Notes under the pieces: model-generated
Seen by the model: only the letters and a program-made list of their open reading frames with translations
Databases searched by the model: none
What the model was told of the DNA's origin: nothing
Shown here: one piece after another, positions 54,150 to 63,098 of the stretch
Position numbering within the stretch: the stretch's first letter is position 1
Layout: every line of letters begins with the position of its first letter
Assembly: GCF_000379825.1 (NCBI RefSeq)
Contig: NZ_KB903816.1
Location: forward strand, 100,285 to 164,284
Source: Longispora albida DSM 44784
Lineage (GTDB): Bacteria > Actinomycetota > Actinomycetes > Mycobacteriales > Micromonosporaceae
Direction of reading: 5' to 3'
DNA: 64,000 nucleotides
Program-made: the position numbers and the translations under genes

Positions 54150-54401
54150 CCCGGCTCCCACTCCTTCGTGTCCAGGCACAGCGTACGTCGCCCGCTGTTA
54201 GGGGGAAGCGGGAACGATGAGGTCTCTTCATAATCCTGCGAATCAGCCACATGCTAGGACCAGCCCCGGCCACGGTGATACCCATCACCGGGTCACCTAC
54301 ACTCCGGCAGGCCTGTTCCGCGCACACGAGCGCAGGGCAGGCCCCGGTGCGGGGACTGCCCTGTGCTCTGCGTTACCCGGCTGCCGCCGGGTCAAACCTG
54401 G

Positions 54402-56597
54402 CTAGCCGACCTGGGCGTACTCACGCTCGCGGTGCTTCGGCTCCGCCGGCGCCGGCTTGCGGCGGAGGAACTTCGGCGCCCACCAGTTCGCCTCGCCCAG
54501 CAGGGTCATCAGGCTCGGCAGCACCACACCGCGGATCAGCGTCGCGTCGATCAGGATCGCCGCCGCCAGGCCCACGCCGAGCTGCTTCATGTCGATCGTG
54601 CTCAGGGTGGCGAAGATCCCGAACACCGCGACCATGACGACCGCCGCGCTGGTCACGACGCCGGCCGAGGACGTGATGCCTTCGGCGACCGCCTGCCGGT
54701 TGGACAGGCCGCGGTCCCGGGCCTCGCGGATCCGGCTGACCACGAACACGTGGTAGTCCATCGACAGGCCGAACAGGATCACGAAGAGGAACAGCGGCAG
54801 CCAGGACACCACGGAGTGCGTCGAGCGGAAGTCCAGCAGGCTCTCCGCCCAGGTGCCGTTCTGGAAGACCGCGACGAGCAGGCCGTAGGCCGCGCCGACC
54901 GACAGCATGTTCAGGAGGATCGCGGTCAGTGCCACCACGACCGAGCGGAACACGAAGGTCATCATCACGAACGTGAGCAGCAGCACGAACCCGATGACCA
55001 GCGGCAGCTTCTCCTTCACGTGCGCCGCGTAGTCCACGTCACCGGCCACCTCGCCGCCGACCGCGTACTGCGCGCCGGACAGGGTGCCGATCGTCTCCGG
55101 CACGAGCGTCTTGCGGAGCTTGTCGAGCGAGTCGTGGGCCTGCGTGCTCCCACTGGAGTACGGCGTGGCCACGTACACCAGGGTCACCGTGCCGTCAGCG
55201 GACACCCGGGGCTTGGACAGGCCGTCCTGGGCGAAGAGCGCGTCACCCTTGGTCCGGTTCGTCAGGTTCTCCACGGCCTTGGCGACCTGGTCCTTCGCGG
55301 CGGCCGGAGCCTTGATCGCGACCATGTGCGCCGTACCGGTGCTCGGGAAGGCCGCCGTCATCCGGTCGTAGGCCTGCATCACGGACGTGGTCCGGGGCAG
55401 GTCGGCCTCGCCGGGCAGCCGGAGCTTCATGTTCAGCGCCGGGACCGCGAGCGCGGCGAGCGCGAGCCCCGAGATGAGGAACGTGACGACCGGGTACCGC
55501 AGCGCCGGGCGGAGCACGAACGGCCAGAACTTCGGCGGGGTGCTTTTCGGGGCGGTGAGCCGCCACAGGAAGGGAACCCGGGGGCGGTCCACCCAGCGGC
55601 CCAGCTTGCCGAGCACTGCGGGCAGCACGGTCAGCGAGCCGACCATCGCGATGGCGACCACCAGGATCGAGCCGACAGCCATCGAGGAGAACACGGTGTC
55701 GTTGGCGAGGAACATGCCGGCCATCGACACGATCACCGCGAAGCCGGAGACCACGACCGCGTGGCCGGAGGTCTTGGCGGCCAGCTCGATGGCGTCGATG
55801 TGCGACATGCCCTTGGCGCGTTCCTCACGCTCCCGGCGGAGGTAGAACAGTGAGTAGTCGACACCGACAGCCATGCCGACCAGCAGGACGACGCTGCTGA
55901 CCGCGTCGACGGCCGGTACGAGGTGCGAGGCGGCTGCCGACAGGCCGATCGCGGAGGCGACGGCGGACAGCGCCAGCAGCAGCGGTACGCCGGCGGCGAT
56001 CAGCGCGCCGAACGCGATCAAGAGGATGGCCAGCGTCACCGGGATGCTGAACAGCTCGGCCTTCTGGAAGTCCTTGCCGAGGGTGTCGTTGAGGGCCTTG
56101 CCGATGGACAGGCCACCGACCTCCTCGATCCGCAGCCCCGGGTACTCCTTCTGCACCGCGGCCGTGGCGTCGAGCAGCTTGTCGACGTCGTGCTTCTCGC
56201 CCTTCGGCAGTTCCTTGAGGTTGACCTTGACGACCACGGCCTTGCCGTCGGGCGACGGGACCGGATCGTCCACAGTGGTCACCATGCCGGTGAGCCCGGT
56301 CATCCTCGCCTTGACCGCCTCGGCGGCCTTGTCGGCCTGCGCCTTGTCCAGGCTGCCGGACTGCGCCGTGATGAGGATGTTCTCCGACGGCTCCTTCGGG
56401 AACTTGCCGTCCTCGGCGATCTGGGAGGCCCTGCTGACCTCACCGATGTTCTGGTCGTCGTTCGTGGCCTCGTTCACCCCGACCACCTGGCCGACCGTGA
56501 AGCAGAGCGCGACGAAGACCAGCCACAGGCCGATCACCCGCCACGGGTTCGTGGCGCTGTACCGCGCTACACGTACCGTCCAGGGCCCCTTAGACAT
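54402..56597 (-). CDS. MMPL/RND-family transporter
   Basis: A 731-residue membrane protein with two repeats of a transmembrane bundle plus large extracytoplasmic loops. The N-terminal signature WRVIGLWLVFVALCFTVGQVVGV is followed by TM segments (VDYSLFYLRREREERAKG is the conserved D-Y pair motif). The second half has MDYHVFVVSRIREARDRG. It exports lipids or small molecules in mycobacterial relatives; the substrate here is unknown. ATG 56597. Confidence 0.93.
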   Translation of the reverse strand: MSKGPWTVRVARYSATNPWRVIGLWLVFVALCFTVGQVVGVNEATNDDQNIGEVSRASQIAEDGKFPKEPSENILITAQSGSLDKAQADKAAEAVKARMTGLTGMVTTVDDPVPSPDGKAVVVKVNLKELPKGEKHDVDKLLDATAAVQKEYPGLRIEEVGGLSIGKALNDTLGKDFQKAELFSIPVTLAILLIAFGALIAAGVPLLLALSAVASAIGLSAAASHLVPAVDAVSSVVLLVGMAVGVDYSLFYLRREREERAKGMSHIDAIELAAKTSGHAVVVSGFAVIVSMAGMFLANDTVFSSMAVGSILVVAIAMVGSLTVLPAVLGKLGRWVDRPRVPFLWRLTAPKSTPPKFWPFVLRPALRYPVVTFLISGLALAALAVPALNMKLRLPGEADLPRTTSVMQAYDRMTAAFPSTGTAHMVAIKAPAAAKDQVAKAVENLTNRTKGDALFAQDGLSKPRVSADGTVTLVYVATPYSSGSTQAHDSLDKLRKTLVPETIGTLSGAQYAVGGEVAGDVDYAAHVKEKLPLVIGFVLLLTFVMMTFVFRSVVVALTAILLNMLSVGAAYGLLVAVFQNGTWAESLLDFRSTHSVVSWLPLFLFVILFGLSMDYHVFVVSRIREARDRGLSNRQAVAEGITSSAGVVTSAAVVMVAVFGIFATLSTIDMKQLGVGLAAAILIDATLIRGVVLPSLMTLLGEANWWAPKFLRRKPAPAEPKHREREYAQVG

Positions 56598-56826
56598 TTC
56601 GACTTCCTCCCCCTGAGGCGGGCCGATCCCTTCGCCGGCCCGTAGAAGAGCCTCGCGGACCGGCCACTTCGGAACCATCCGGGAAGCCCCCGAAGCCACC
56701 CGGGGGTTAACCTCAGGCCGCCCACTAGGGGTAGCTCATCCTCAAGATCTAGACCTCCTCACCTCAGGGTCTGATGATGCGCGCCACACCATCCACAGTG
56801 CTCTGTCCTCACCGGAGACACCAATC

Positions 56827-56853
56827 AGCTGGCAGATCGGCGATCTGCCAGCT
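56827..56853. terminator. 27-nt near-perfect palindrome
   Basis: AGCTGGCAGATCG (56827-56839), single G centre, CGATCTGCCAGCT (56841-56853). It lies between the Asp-rich protein gene (minus) and the MMPL gene. It may terminate the former or be a dimeric operator. The remaining 56598-56882 has no gene. Confidence 0.6.
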
Positions 56854-56882
56854 TCCCCTGATCCTGTATACCCCTGGCGGGG

Positions 56883-57380
56883 CTAGTTCGCCCCGAACGG
56901 GTCACCAGCCAGCCGGCCCGGCTGCGAGTAGTGCACGGTGTCGTAGGTGCCGTCGTTGTTCGTGTCGGTCACGGTCACGTCAGCGACGCCGTCGAAGTCC
57001 TCGTCCTTGAGGGCGAGGTCAGCCCGGCCGTCGTAGTTCTGGTCCGCGATCGCGACGTCGGCGATGCCGTCGTGGTTGTGGTCCTCGGCGTACAGGTCGA
57101 CGCGGCCGTCGTGGTTCCGGTCGGAGTACACGGCGTCGTACTTGCCGTCGCCGTCCGTGTCCACGGTCGCGGTGTCCAGGTCGTGGCCGGGCCCGTAGCC
57201 GTGGGTGTAGACGACCTCGGCGTGCCCGTCGCCGTCACGGTCGATCTCCACCTTGTCGGCGTACCCGTCGCCGTCGACGTCGGTCATCGTCTCGGTGTGC
57301 CCGTCCGAGAAGGTCGAGGTGACGACGGTCGGCTCGTGGTCGGCCGGGTCGTCCATGGGCTCCAGCTCAAGTTCGCTCAT
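56883..57380 (-). CDS. Asp-rich calcium-binding repeat protein
   Basis: A 165-residue acidic protein built almost wholly of about ten calcium-type loops (DVDGDGYAD, DRDGDGHAE, DTDGDGKYD, DRNHDGRVD, DHNHDGIAD, DQNYDGRAD, DEDFDGVAD, DTNNDGTYD). These resemble thrombospondin type-3/dockerin or FG-GAP-like loops rather than EF-hands. There is no signal peptide, so it appears cytoplasmic, or exported by an unknown route. The MMPL gene follows on the same strand after a gap. Possible calcium buffer. Confidence 0.85.
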   Translation of the reverse strand: MSELELEPMDDPADHEPTVVTSTFSDGHTETMTDVDGDGYADKVEIDRDGDGHAEVVYTHGYGPGHDLDTATVDTDGDGKYDAVYSDRNHDGRVDLYAEDHNHDGIADVAIADQNYDGRADLALKDEDFDGVADVTVTDTNNDGTYDTVHYSQPGRLAGDPFGAN

Positions 57381-57639
57381 GCCGATGAGTCTAAGAACTC
57401 CAGGCCACCGGCAGATCCCACGTTCGTGCCGTGCTGGCCGGGGTTGGGCAGACTGGCCGCTTCAGCAGGTTCCCTTCGCGCTCCGGCCCCGGGGGGCCTC
57501 CGCGCGAAGCGAACCGCGGCCAGCCTGCCCAACCCGTGCCCGGGCGCCGTTACCGCTGCCACGTCTGCCGGCGGTTTACAGTCAGTCCAGTTGTGGCCAG
57601 GCTGGAATCCCGATGGTTGTCCAGATCTGGTCAGCCGCG

Positions 57640-57729
57640 GCCGCTGCCCAGCCTGCCCGGATACGGGGCGACAAGTCGGGGCACTGGCAGTCGAAGGAAC
57701 GCACCCGCGACGAGGAGGCGGCAGGATGA
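57640..57729 (+). pseudogene. probable remnant of a RelE/HigB-type toxin C terminus
   Basis: In the plus frame ending at 57729 the last residues read IRGDKSGHWQSKERTRDEEAAG. GDKSGHW is a hallmark near the C terminus of the HigB/RelE-like toxins that precede XRE antitoxins of this type. Upstream no toxin core is seen, so most of the gene is lost. Its stop overlaps the antitoxin ATG by four bases (ATGA), as in intact pairs. Confidence 0.45.
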
Positions 57730-58043
57730 CCAGCTACAGCCGGTGGAAGGACATCCGGGCGGAGCACGTCGAGCGGGCTGGCGGAGCTGAGGCGGTGGAG
57801 GCAGGCAAGCAGGAAATGCTCGCGGAGATCGTCGGGCACCGGCTCGCCGAGATCCGCAAGGCGCGCGGGCTGACCCAGCAGCAGGTGGCTGAGCGGATGG
57901 GCGTGACCAAAGGCCGGGTGTCGCAGATCGAGCAGGGGCAGATCTCCGGGCAGGAGGTCGTCGCGCGGTTCGCTGAGGCCCTGGGCGGCCGGCTTCACCA
58001 GGCGATCTACTTCGATGACGGGGAGATCGCCGCGATCGCCTGA
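57726..58043 (+). CDS. XRE-family HTH regulator, antitoxin-like (HigA/RelB type)
   Basis: A 105-residue protein. MTSYSRWKDIRAEHVERAGG leads to the HTH LAEIRKARGLTQQQVAERMGVTKGRVSQIEQG, ending ALGGRLHQAIYFDDGEIAAIA, which strongly resembles antitoxins paired with RelE-type toxins in actinobacteria. Its toxin appears truncated just upstream, so it is now an orphan regulator. Confidence 0.88.
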   Translation: MTSYSRWKDIRAEHVERAGGAEAVEAGKQEMLAEIVGHRLAEIRKARGLTQQQVAERMGVTKGRVSQIEQGQISGQEVVARFAEALGGRLHQAIYFDDGEIAAIA

Positions 58044-58050
58044 GACACGA

Positions 58051-58081
58051 GGCGCGGGTACCCCGGTGAGGTACCCGCGCC
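58051..58081. terminator. bidirectional 12-bp hairpin
   Basis: GGCGCGGGTACC (58051-58062) and GGTACCCGCGCC (58070-58081), loop of seven, between the convergent XRE and PepSY genes. Confidence 0.8.
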
Positions 58082-58095
58082 GTACGCGCCAGGGA

Positions 58096-59388
58096 TCAGC
58101 TCCGGCGGAGCCTGGTCCGCAGTCCGGCCAGCAGGTCGATCGCCAGGAAGGCTGCCAGGCTGATACCCAGTAGGGGGATGGCCCAGCCGACGGCCGCGAT
58201 CACGAGCGGGACGAGGGTGATGACGGCTGGGTGGAGGTCGCGCCAGCCGCCCCGGGCGGGGGCTGCGCCGAGCGGGGCGCGGCGGTCGGCGCGGGTGGGG
58301 CGGCGCTGCCACCACATCAGGTACCCGAAAATGATCACGAAGACCAGGCCGAGCGCGATCGCGGCCAGGACCACCTGGTTGGCCAGGCCGAACAGGTTGC
58401 CCATGTGGGCGTGGATGCCGAGGTTGGACAGTTTGGACAGCAGCGGCCGGTCGTCCCAGCTGGCCCGGGAGGTCATGGTGGCGGTGGCCGGGTCGATGGC
58501 CGCCTTGTCGAGGCGGACCGGCCAGGTCTTGTCCGTCTGGGCGACGACCCAGGCCTTGCCGGGGCCCGCGAGGGTGATCTCGACGGGGCCGGACAGGCCC
58601 TCGTCGCGGGCGGTGGTGAGGATGGCGTCGATGTCGCCGTTGATCGTGGAGACCCCGGCTGACATGCCGTGACCTGCGTGTTCACCGGCCGGGGCTGCGG
58701 CGGCGGGTGCGCTGGGGAGCGTGGTGTTCAGCTTCGGCGGGGTGGCGCTGAGTGAGGTGAGGGCCTGCTGGAAGTTCTCGCCGGCGTAGGTGGACCAGGT
58801 CAGGCCGGTCGCGGAGAGGAAGAGCAGGCCGAGCGTGAGCCAGACGCCGGCACTCGCGTGCCACGACCTGGTCCTGCGGACACCCTTGGCACCTTTCTCC
58901 GGGCGGACGGCAAGGCGCCGGTTACGCCGCCACCAGAGGATCAGGCCACCGAGGACCAGTACCCAGAGCCAGCTCGCCGCGAGCTCCGAGTAGATCCGGC
59001 CGGGCTCGCCGAGGTGCAGGTTCTTGTGGAGGTCAGCCAGCCAGGCCGTCAGCGGGGTGTTGCCGTCGACGGTGTCCAGGACGCCGCGCACCTTGCCGGT
59101 GTACGGGTCGACGTAGGCACTCTGCCCTTCGAAGTTCACCCGGGTCGTCGCTTCCGCGCCCTCGGGGAGGGTGACGCTGACCAGCTCGCCGCCCGGTACC
59201 GCGGCCTGGGCCGCCTTGACCTGGTCGGCGACGGGCAGGCGGGTGGTGCCGGGTTCCGTGGACAGTTCGCGGCTGTAGACGACCTGGTCGAGCTGGGGCG
59301 CGAGCGCGTACAGGAAGCCGCTCAGGGCTGCGACCAGCAGGAACGGGGCGACCAGGATGCCTGCGTAGAAGTGCAGCCTGCGTAGCAC
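58096..59388 (-). CDS. PepSY-associated transmembrane protein
   Basis: A 430-residue membrane protein with four or so TM segments. The N-terminal RRLHFYAGILVAPFLLVAALSGFLYAL is the family signature. PepSY-like extracytoplasmic parts follow (VNFEGQSAYVDPYTGKVRGVLD), then HASAGVWLTLGLLFLSATGLTWSTY. GTG at 59388 has GAGGAGA about nine bases upstream. Often tied to iron/siderophore reduction or peptidase inhibition. An insert containing HAGHGM may bind metal. Confidence 0.85.
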   Translation of the reverse strand: MLRRLHFYAGILVAPFLLVAALSGFLYALAPQLDQVVYSRELSTEPGTTRLPVADQVKAAQAAVPGGELVSVTLPEGAEATTRVNFEGQSAYVDPYTGKVRGVLDTVDGNTPLTAWLADLHKNLHLGEPGRIYSELAASWLWVLVLGGLILWWRRNRRLAVRPEKGAKGVRRTRSWHASAGVWLTLGLLFLSATGLTWSTYAGENFQQALTSLSATPPKLNTTLPSAPAAAAPAGEHAGHGMSAGVSTINGDIDAILTTARDEGLSGPVEITLAGPGKAWVVAQTDKTWPVRLDKAAIDPATATMTSRASWDDRPLLSKLSNLGIHAHMGNLFGLANQVVLAAIALGLVFVIIFGYLMWWQRRPTRADRRAPLGAAPARGGWRDLHPAVITLVPLVIAAVGWAIPLLGISLAAFLAIDLLAGLRTRLRRS

Positions 59389-59501
59389 TGGGGTCTCCTC
59401 GAGGGTTGGGCTCTCGGGTACCTCAGTCGTGCTGGTGACCGCGGGCAGTTCCTGGCCGGCCCGGTGAGCATCCGCACACGGGCCGGCCGGAACTTTTCGC
59501 C

Positions 59502-60260
59502 CTACTCGGACGACCTCAGCGACTTTTCGCCGGCCTCGACCCGGAACGGCAGCACGTTCTGCTCCGGGGGCAGCGGGCAGACGAACGCGTCGGAGAACGC
59601 GCACGGCGGCAGGCTGGCCCGGTTGAAGTCGAGCTCCACGGGGCCGCCGCCCTGCGGTACCTGCGGGAAGAGGAACCGGGCTGCCCCGTAGCTCTCCTTC
59701 CCGCTCGTCCCGTCGCGGAACGTGATGTGCGCGATGTTCTCGCCGCCGTGCAGGGCGAGCACCTCGACCGGCTGGCCGTCCACCTCGAACGACAGGGTGC
59801 CGAGCAGCGGGTAGTCGGCGACCCGGTCGGTGTAGCTGTGCTCGATGTGCACGGTGTCGAAGGGGTCCGCCGGGGTGAACTGGGCGGGGATCACCCACTT
59901 CCGGTCGGGCTCGAACGTGTCGATGCCCTGGAAGGAGCGGGCCGCCTCAGAGTTCACGTCGTAGGCGCGGACCGCGAAGTCCTCGCCCCGCCGGATGATC
60001 AGGAGCTCGATCTCGCCGTACCAGAGCCGCGAGTCCTCGTAGACCAGCGCCTCGGTGATCGGCTCGCCGTCGAGGGTCAGGCCGTCGGCGCCGGTGACCC
60101 GGACGCCGGTGCCCTCGGTGCGCCACGTGCCGGGGATGTCGTCGATGACCGTGTCCCCGTACAGCCAGTGGGTACCGGTCAGCGTCGCCGACCCGCCCCG
60201 CGCGACCACTGCGGCCTCCCGCTTGGCTCGCCACTGCCGCCACTCGTCAACAAAAGTCAT
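59502..60260 (-). CDS. DUF1684 protein
   Basis: A 252-residue protein starting MTFVDEWRQWRAKREAAVVARGGSA, with the DUF1684 motifs WYGEIELLIIRRGEDFAVRAYD and CAFSDAFVCPLPPEQN close to the C terminus. Function unknown. Lies 113 bases upstream of the PepSY gene on the same strand. Confidence 0.9.
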   Translation of the reverse strand: MTFVDEWRQWRAKREAAVVARGGSATLTGTHWLYGDTVIDDIPGTWRTEGTGVRVTGADGLTLDGEPITEALVYEDSRLWYGEIELLIIRRGEDFAVRAYDVNSEAARSFQGIDTFEPDRKWVIPAQFTPADPFDTVHIEHSYTDRVADYPLLGTLSFEVDGQPVEVLALHGGENIAHITFRDGTSGKESYGAARFLFPQVPQGGGPVELDFNRASLPPCAFSDAFVCPLPPEQNVLPFRVEAGEKSLRSSE

Positions 60261-60366
60261 GGCTGGACGCTAGCCGCTGGCGGTCCGGCACCCAAGGGGC
60301 TGGTGATCAACAACTACTACAGAATTTTGTTTGCAGAATTTCCTCTGCGGTTGGTACGGTCGGAGC

Positions 60367-60954
60367 ATGACACCCCCCGAGTCCCCCGATCCGCGCACGC
60401 GCCGGGTCAGCAGCACCGGCGAGTTCAAGGCCCTCGCGCACCCCATCCGGCTCAGCCTGCTCGGCGCGCTGCGCGCCCACGGCCCGGACACCTCGGCCGG
60501 CCTGGCCAGGCGGCTGGGCACCGACACCGGCACGACCAGCTACCACCTGCGCAAGCTGGCCGAGGCCGGATTCATCGAGGACGACCCCAGCACCGACGGC
60601 CGTGAGCGCCGCTGGCGGGCCGCCCACCAGCTCACCGACTGGGACAGCACGGCGCTCGCCGCCACAGCCGAGGGCCGGGAGGCCATGCACCTGCTGCGCA
60701 ACCAGCAGGTCGGCAACCTCCAGCGGGACATCAGCCAGTTCCAGCACCACATCGCCGACGTGCCGGCCGAGTGGATCGAGGCTGCCGGGATCGGCGACCT
60801 GCTGATCCGGCTCAGCCCCGAGGCCGTCACCGAGCTGTGGGACCGGTTCTACGCCCACGCCGAGGAGCTGCGCGAGCGCGAGGCCGCGAATCCGGCCGCC
60901 GTGCCGGTGTCCATCGTGGTGTCCGGGTACCCGCGGCTGGAGGGCTGGGAGTGA
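60367..60954 (+). CDS. ArsR-type winged-helix regulator
   Basis: A 195-residue protein. EFKALAHPIRLSLLGALRAHGPDTSAGLARRLGTDTGTTSYHLRKLAEAGFI is the HTH; an additional helical C-terminal region follows. Its GTGA overlap with the MFS gene makes a regulator-exporter pair. AT-rich tandem CAGAATTT copies (60322 and 60336) upstream are likely operator elements. Confidence 0.9.
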   Translation: MTPPESPDPRTRRVSSTGEFKALAHPIRLSLLGALRAHGPDTSAGLARRLGTDTGTTSYHLRKLAEAGFIEDDPSTDGRERRWRAAHQLTDWDSTALAATAEGREAMHLLRNQQVGNLQRDISQFQHHIADVPAEWIEAAGIGDLLIRLSPEAVTELWDRFYAHAEELREREAANPAAVPVSIVVSGYPRLEGWE

Positions 60955-62189
60955 GCGCCGCCAGCCGGTACAAGATGATCAGTTTCTTGATCTGGCTCCC
61001 GACCGGGCTCTACCTGGCGCCGCTGGTGCTCCTGATGCTGAGCCGGGGCCTGGATCTGGCTACCGTCGCCGCGGTCGGCCTCGGCTACTCGCTGACCGTG
61101 ACCCTCCTCGAACTGCCGACCGGCGGCCTGGCTGACGTGATCGGGCGGCGCACGGTGCTCGTGGTCTCCGCCGTGGCCAGCCTGACCGGGCTCCTGCTGC
61201 TCGGGCTAGCCGAGTCGATCGGGCTGCTGGTGGCCTCAGCGGTCCTGCGCGGCATCGCCCGGGCGCTCCAGAGTGGACCAGCCGAGGCCTGGTTCGTCGA
61301 CGCGACGCACGCGGCCGAAGGGCCCGACGCGGATCTCAGCAAGGGCCTGTCGGGCGGTTCGGCGGCCGCGTCGGCGGCACTCGGGATCGGGACGCTCGCT
61401 GGCGGAGCGCTTCCGCTGCTACCCGGCGCGTCACTGGCACTGCCGGTGCTGATCGCCGCCGTTGTGGAAGTGGCACGCCTGGTGTTCACGGTGTACGGGC
61501 TGCCCGAGGCCGCACGCCCCCGCACGACGCTGGCTGGCGTGCTGCGCGGCGTCCCTGCCACGATCCGCACCGGACTGCGGCTCAGCGTCGGCCACCAGGC
61601 CATCGCCCGCCTCCTGGTCGTGGTGGCGGCCTCCGGCGTCGCCCTGGCCACGATCGAGCTGATCACTCCTGCCTGGATGGCCACCCTGACCGGAAAACCC
61701 GGAACAGCGGGAATCGCGTACGCGATCGTCGCCTCTCTCGGCTTCGCCACGAGCAGCATGGGCAGCGCACTGAGTACCCGGGTGAGCGAAGCCCTCGGCA
61801 CGCCAGCCCGCGCGGTCGCCACCAGCGTGCTGATCGCCGCCGGTTCCCTCGCGATCCTCGCGGCCTCCGCCCGGCTCACCGGCCTGGCGGGGCTGATCGT
61901 CGCCGGCCTCTCGTACTGCCTGCTCTTCACCGCGCTCGGCATCGGCGGCCCAGCCGGGGCGACCATCCTGCACGGCCACGTGACGGCGGGCGAGCGGGCG
62001 ACCGTGATCTCCGTGCAGTCGCTCGCGCTGCAGCTGGCCGGGGCGGTCGCGGCCGTCTCCTTCGGCTGGCTGTCCGGGACTGCCGGCCCGTGGGTCGCGT
62101 TCGGCGCGGCAGCCGGGCTGGTCGCACTGTCGGCGCTGGCACTCATCCAGCGCTCCCCGCAGCCGGTACTGGAAAAGGCCGAGTTCTAG
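60951..62189 (+). CDS. MFS transporter
   Basis: A 412-residue protein with about 12 hydrophobic segments. The loop 2-3 motif GGLADVIGRRTVLVV is the MFS signature. GTG 60951 overlaps the preceding stop (GTGA). Probably a drug or metabolite exporter under the adjacent regulator. Stop overlaps the convergent phosphatase stop by four bases. Confidence 0.92.
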   Translation: MSAASRYKMISFLIWLPTGLYLAPLVLLMLSRGLDLATVAAVGLGYSLTVTLLELPTGGLADVIGRRTVLVVSAVASLTGLLLLGLAESIGLLVASAVLRGIARALQSGPAEAWFVDATHAAEGPDADLSKGLSGGSAAASAALGIGTLAGGALPLLPGASLALPVLIAAVVEVARLVFTVYGLPEAARPRTTLAGVLRGVPATIRTGLRLSVGHQAIARLLVVVAASGVALATIELITPAWMATLTGKPGTAGIAYAIVASLGFATSSMGSALSTRVSEALGTPARAVATSVLIAAGSLAILAASARLTGLAGLIVAGLSYCLLFTALGIGGPAGATILHGHVTAGERATVISVQSLALQLAGAVAAVSFGWLSGTAGPWVAFGAAAGLVALSALALIQRSPQPVLEKAEF

Positions 62190-62965
62190 AAGAAGGCTGA
62201 GATCAGGCCCCGGATCAGCCCGCCCTTGCGGGGCTTCGGGGCACTCGCCACCGCCTCCACGTCCACCACGATCACCGAGATGTTGTCGTGGCCGCCGCCG
62301 GCGAGCGCGAGGCCGATCAGGCGGGCCGTGCAGCGGTGCGGGTCGGGCTCGTCGCGCAGGGCCGCCGCGATGTCCTCAAAGGACGCCAGGTCGGAAAGGC
62401 CATCGCTGCACAGCAGGTACCTGTCGCCACGGACGGGCCTGCGGACCTCGTACGTGGCCTCCATCGGGGATCCCTGGAGCACCCGGGTCACCACGTTGCG
62501 ATGCGGGTGGACGAGGGCCTCGGCCGGGCTGATCCGGCCGTCCTCGACGAGGAGCTGGATGTAGGTGTCGTCCCGGGTGATCTGGGTGAGGGTGCCTTCA
62601 CGCAGCAGGTAGGCCCGGGAGTCGCCGGCGTGGGCCAGCACCAGCTTGTCACCGGACAGCAGCAGGCCGGTCAGCGTCGTCGCCATCCCGGCCAGCGCCG
62701 GATCGGCCTCCACCGCGGCAGCGATCTTCGCGTTGGCCGCCGTCACGGCCTCCCGGAAGGCGGCCACCGGGTCGCCTGCGGTCTCAGCCAGGCCAGCCAT
62801 CGCCTCGATGGCCAGCGCCGAGGCCACCTCACCGGCCACCTCACCGCCCACCCCGTCGGCGATCACCGCCAGCTTCGGGCCGGCCAGCAGGCTGTCCTCG
62901 TTCACCTGCCGGATCAGGCCGAGATCACTGGCAGCGGCGTGACGCAGGGTGAAGCGATCACTCAT
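62186..62965 (-). CDS. PP2C-type serine/threonine protein phosphatase
   Basis: A 259-residue phosphatase with the metal Asp motifs (LIRQVNEDSLLAGP; VIADGVGGEVAGEVAS; LVLAHAGDSRAYLLREG; YLLCSDGLSDL; GGGHDNISVIVVDV), complete for PPM phosphatases. It lacks the FHA or sensor extensions seen in some homologues. Partner kinase not in the window. Divergent from the next gene. Confidence 0.95.
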   Translation of the reverse strand: MSDRFTLRHAAASDLGLIRQVNEDSLLAGPKLAVIADGVGGEVAGEVASALAIEAMAGLAETAGDPVAAFREAVTAANAKIAAAVEADPALAGMATTLTGLLLSGDKLVLAHAGDSRAYLLREGTLTQITRDDTYIQLLVEDGRISPAEALVHPHRNVVTRVLQGSPMEATYEVRRPVRGDRYLLCSDGLSDLASFEDIAAALRDEPDPHRCTARLIGLALAGGGHDNISVIVVDVEAVASAPKPRKGGLIRGLISAFF

Positions 62966-63098
62966 GATGGCAGCATGCCCTGCCGGGCAGGCTAAGGTCT
63001 GTACGCACTTGTACGTAGGACCCCGGCACGCCCCGCACGACTCCCCGGCCGCGAGCGCGACCCCGCCCAGCGGCCACGAGCGCACCCTGGAGCCACCA

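Noticed and set aside
54363..55853. 496-codon plus-strand frame within the MMPL gene
   Set aside because: His/Arg/Asp-rich antisense artefact.
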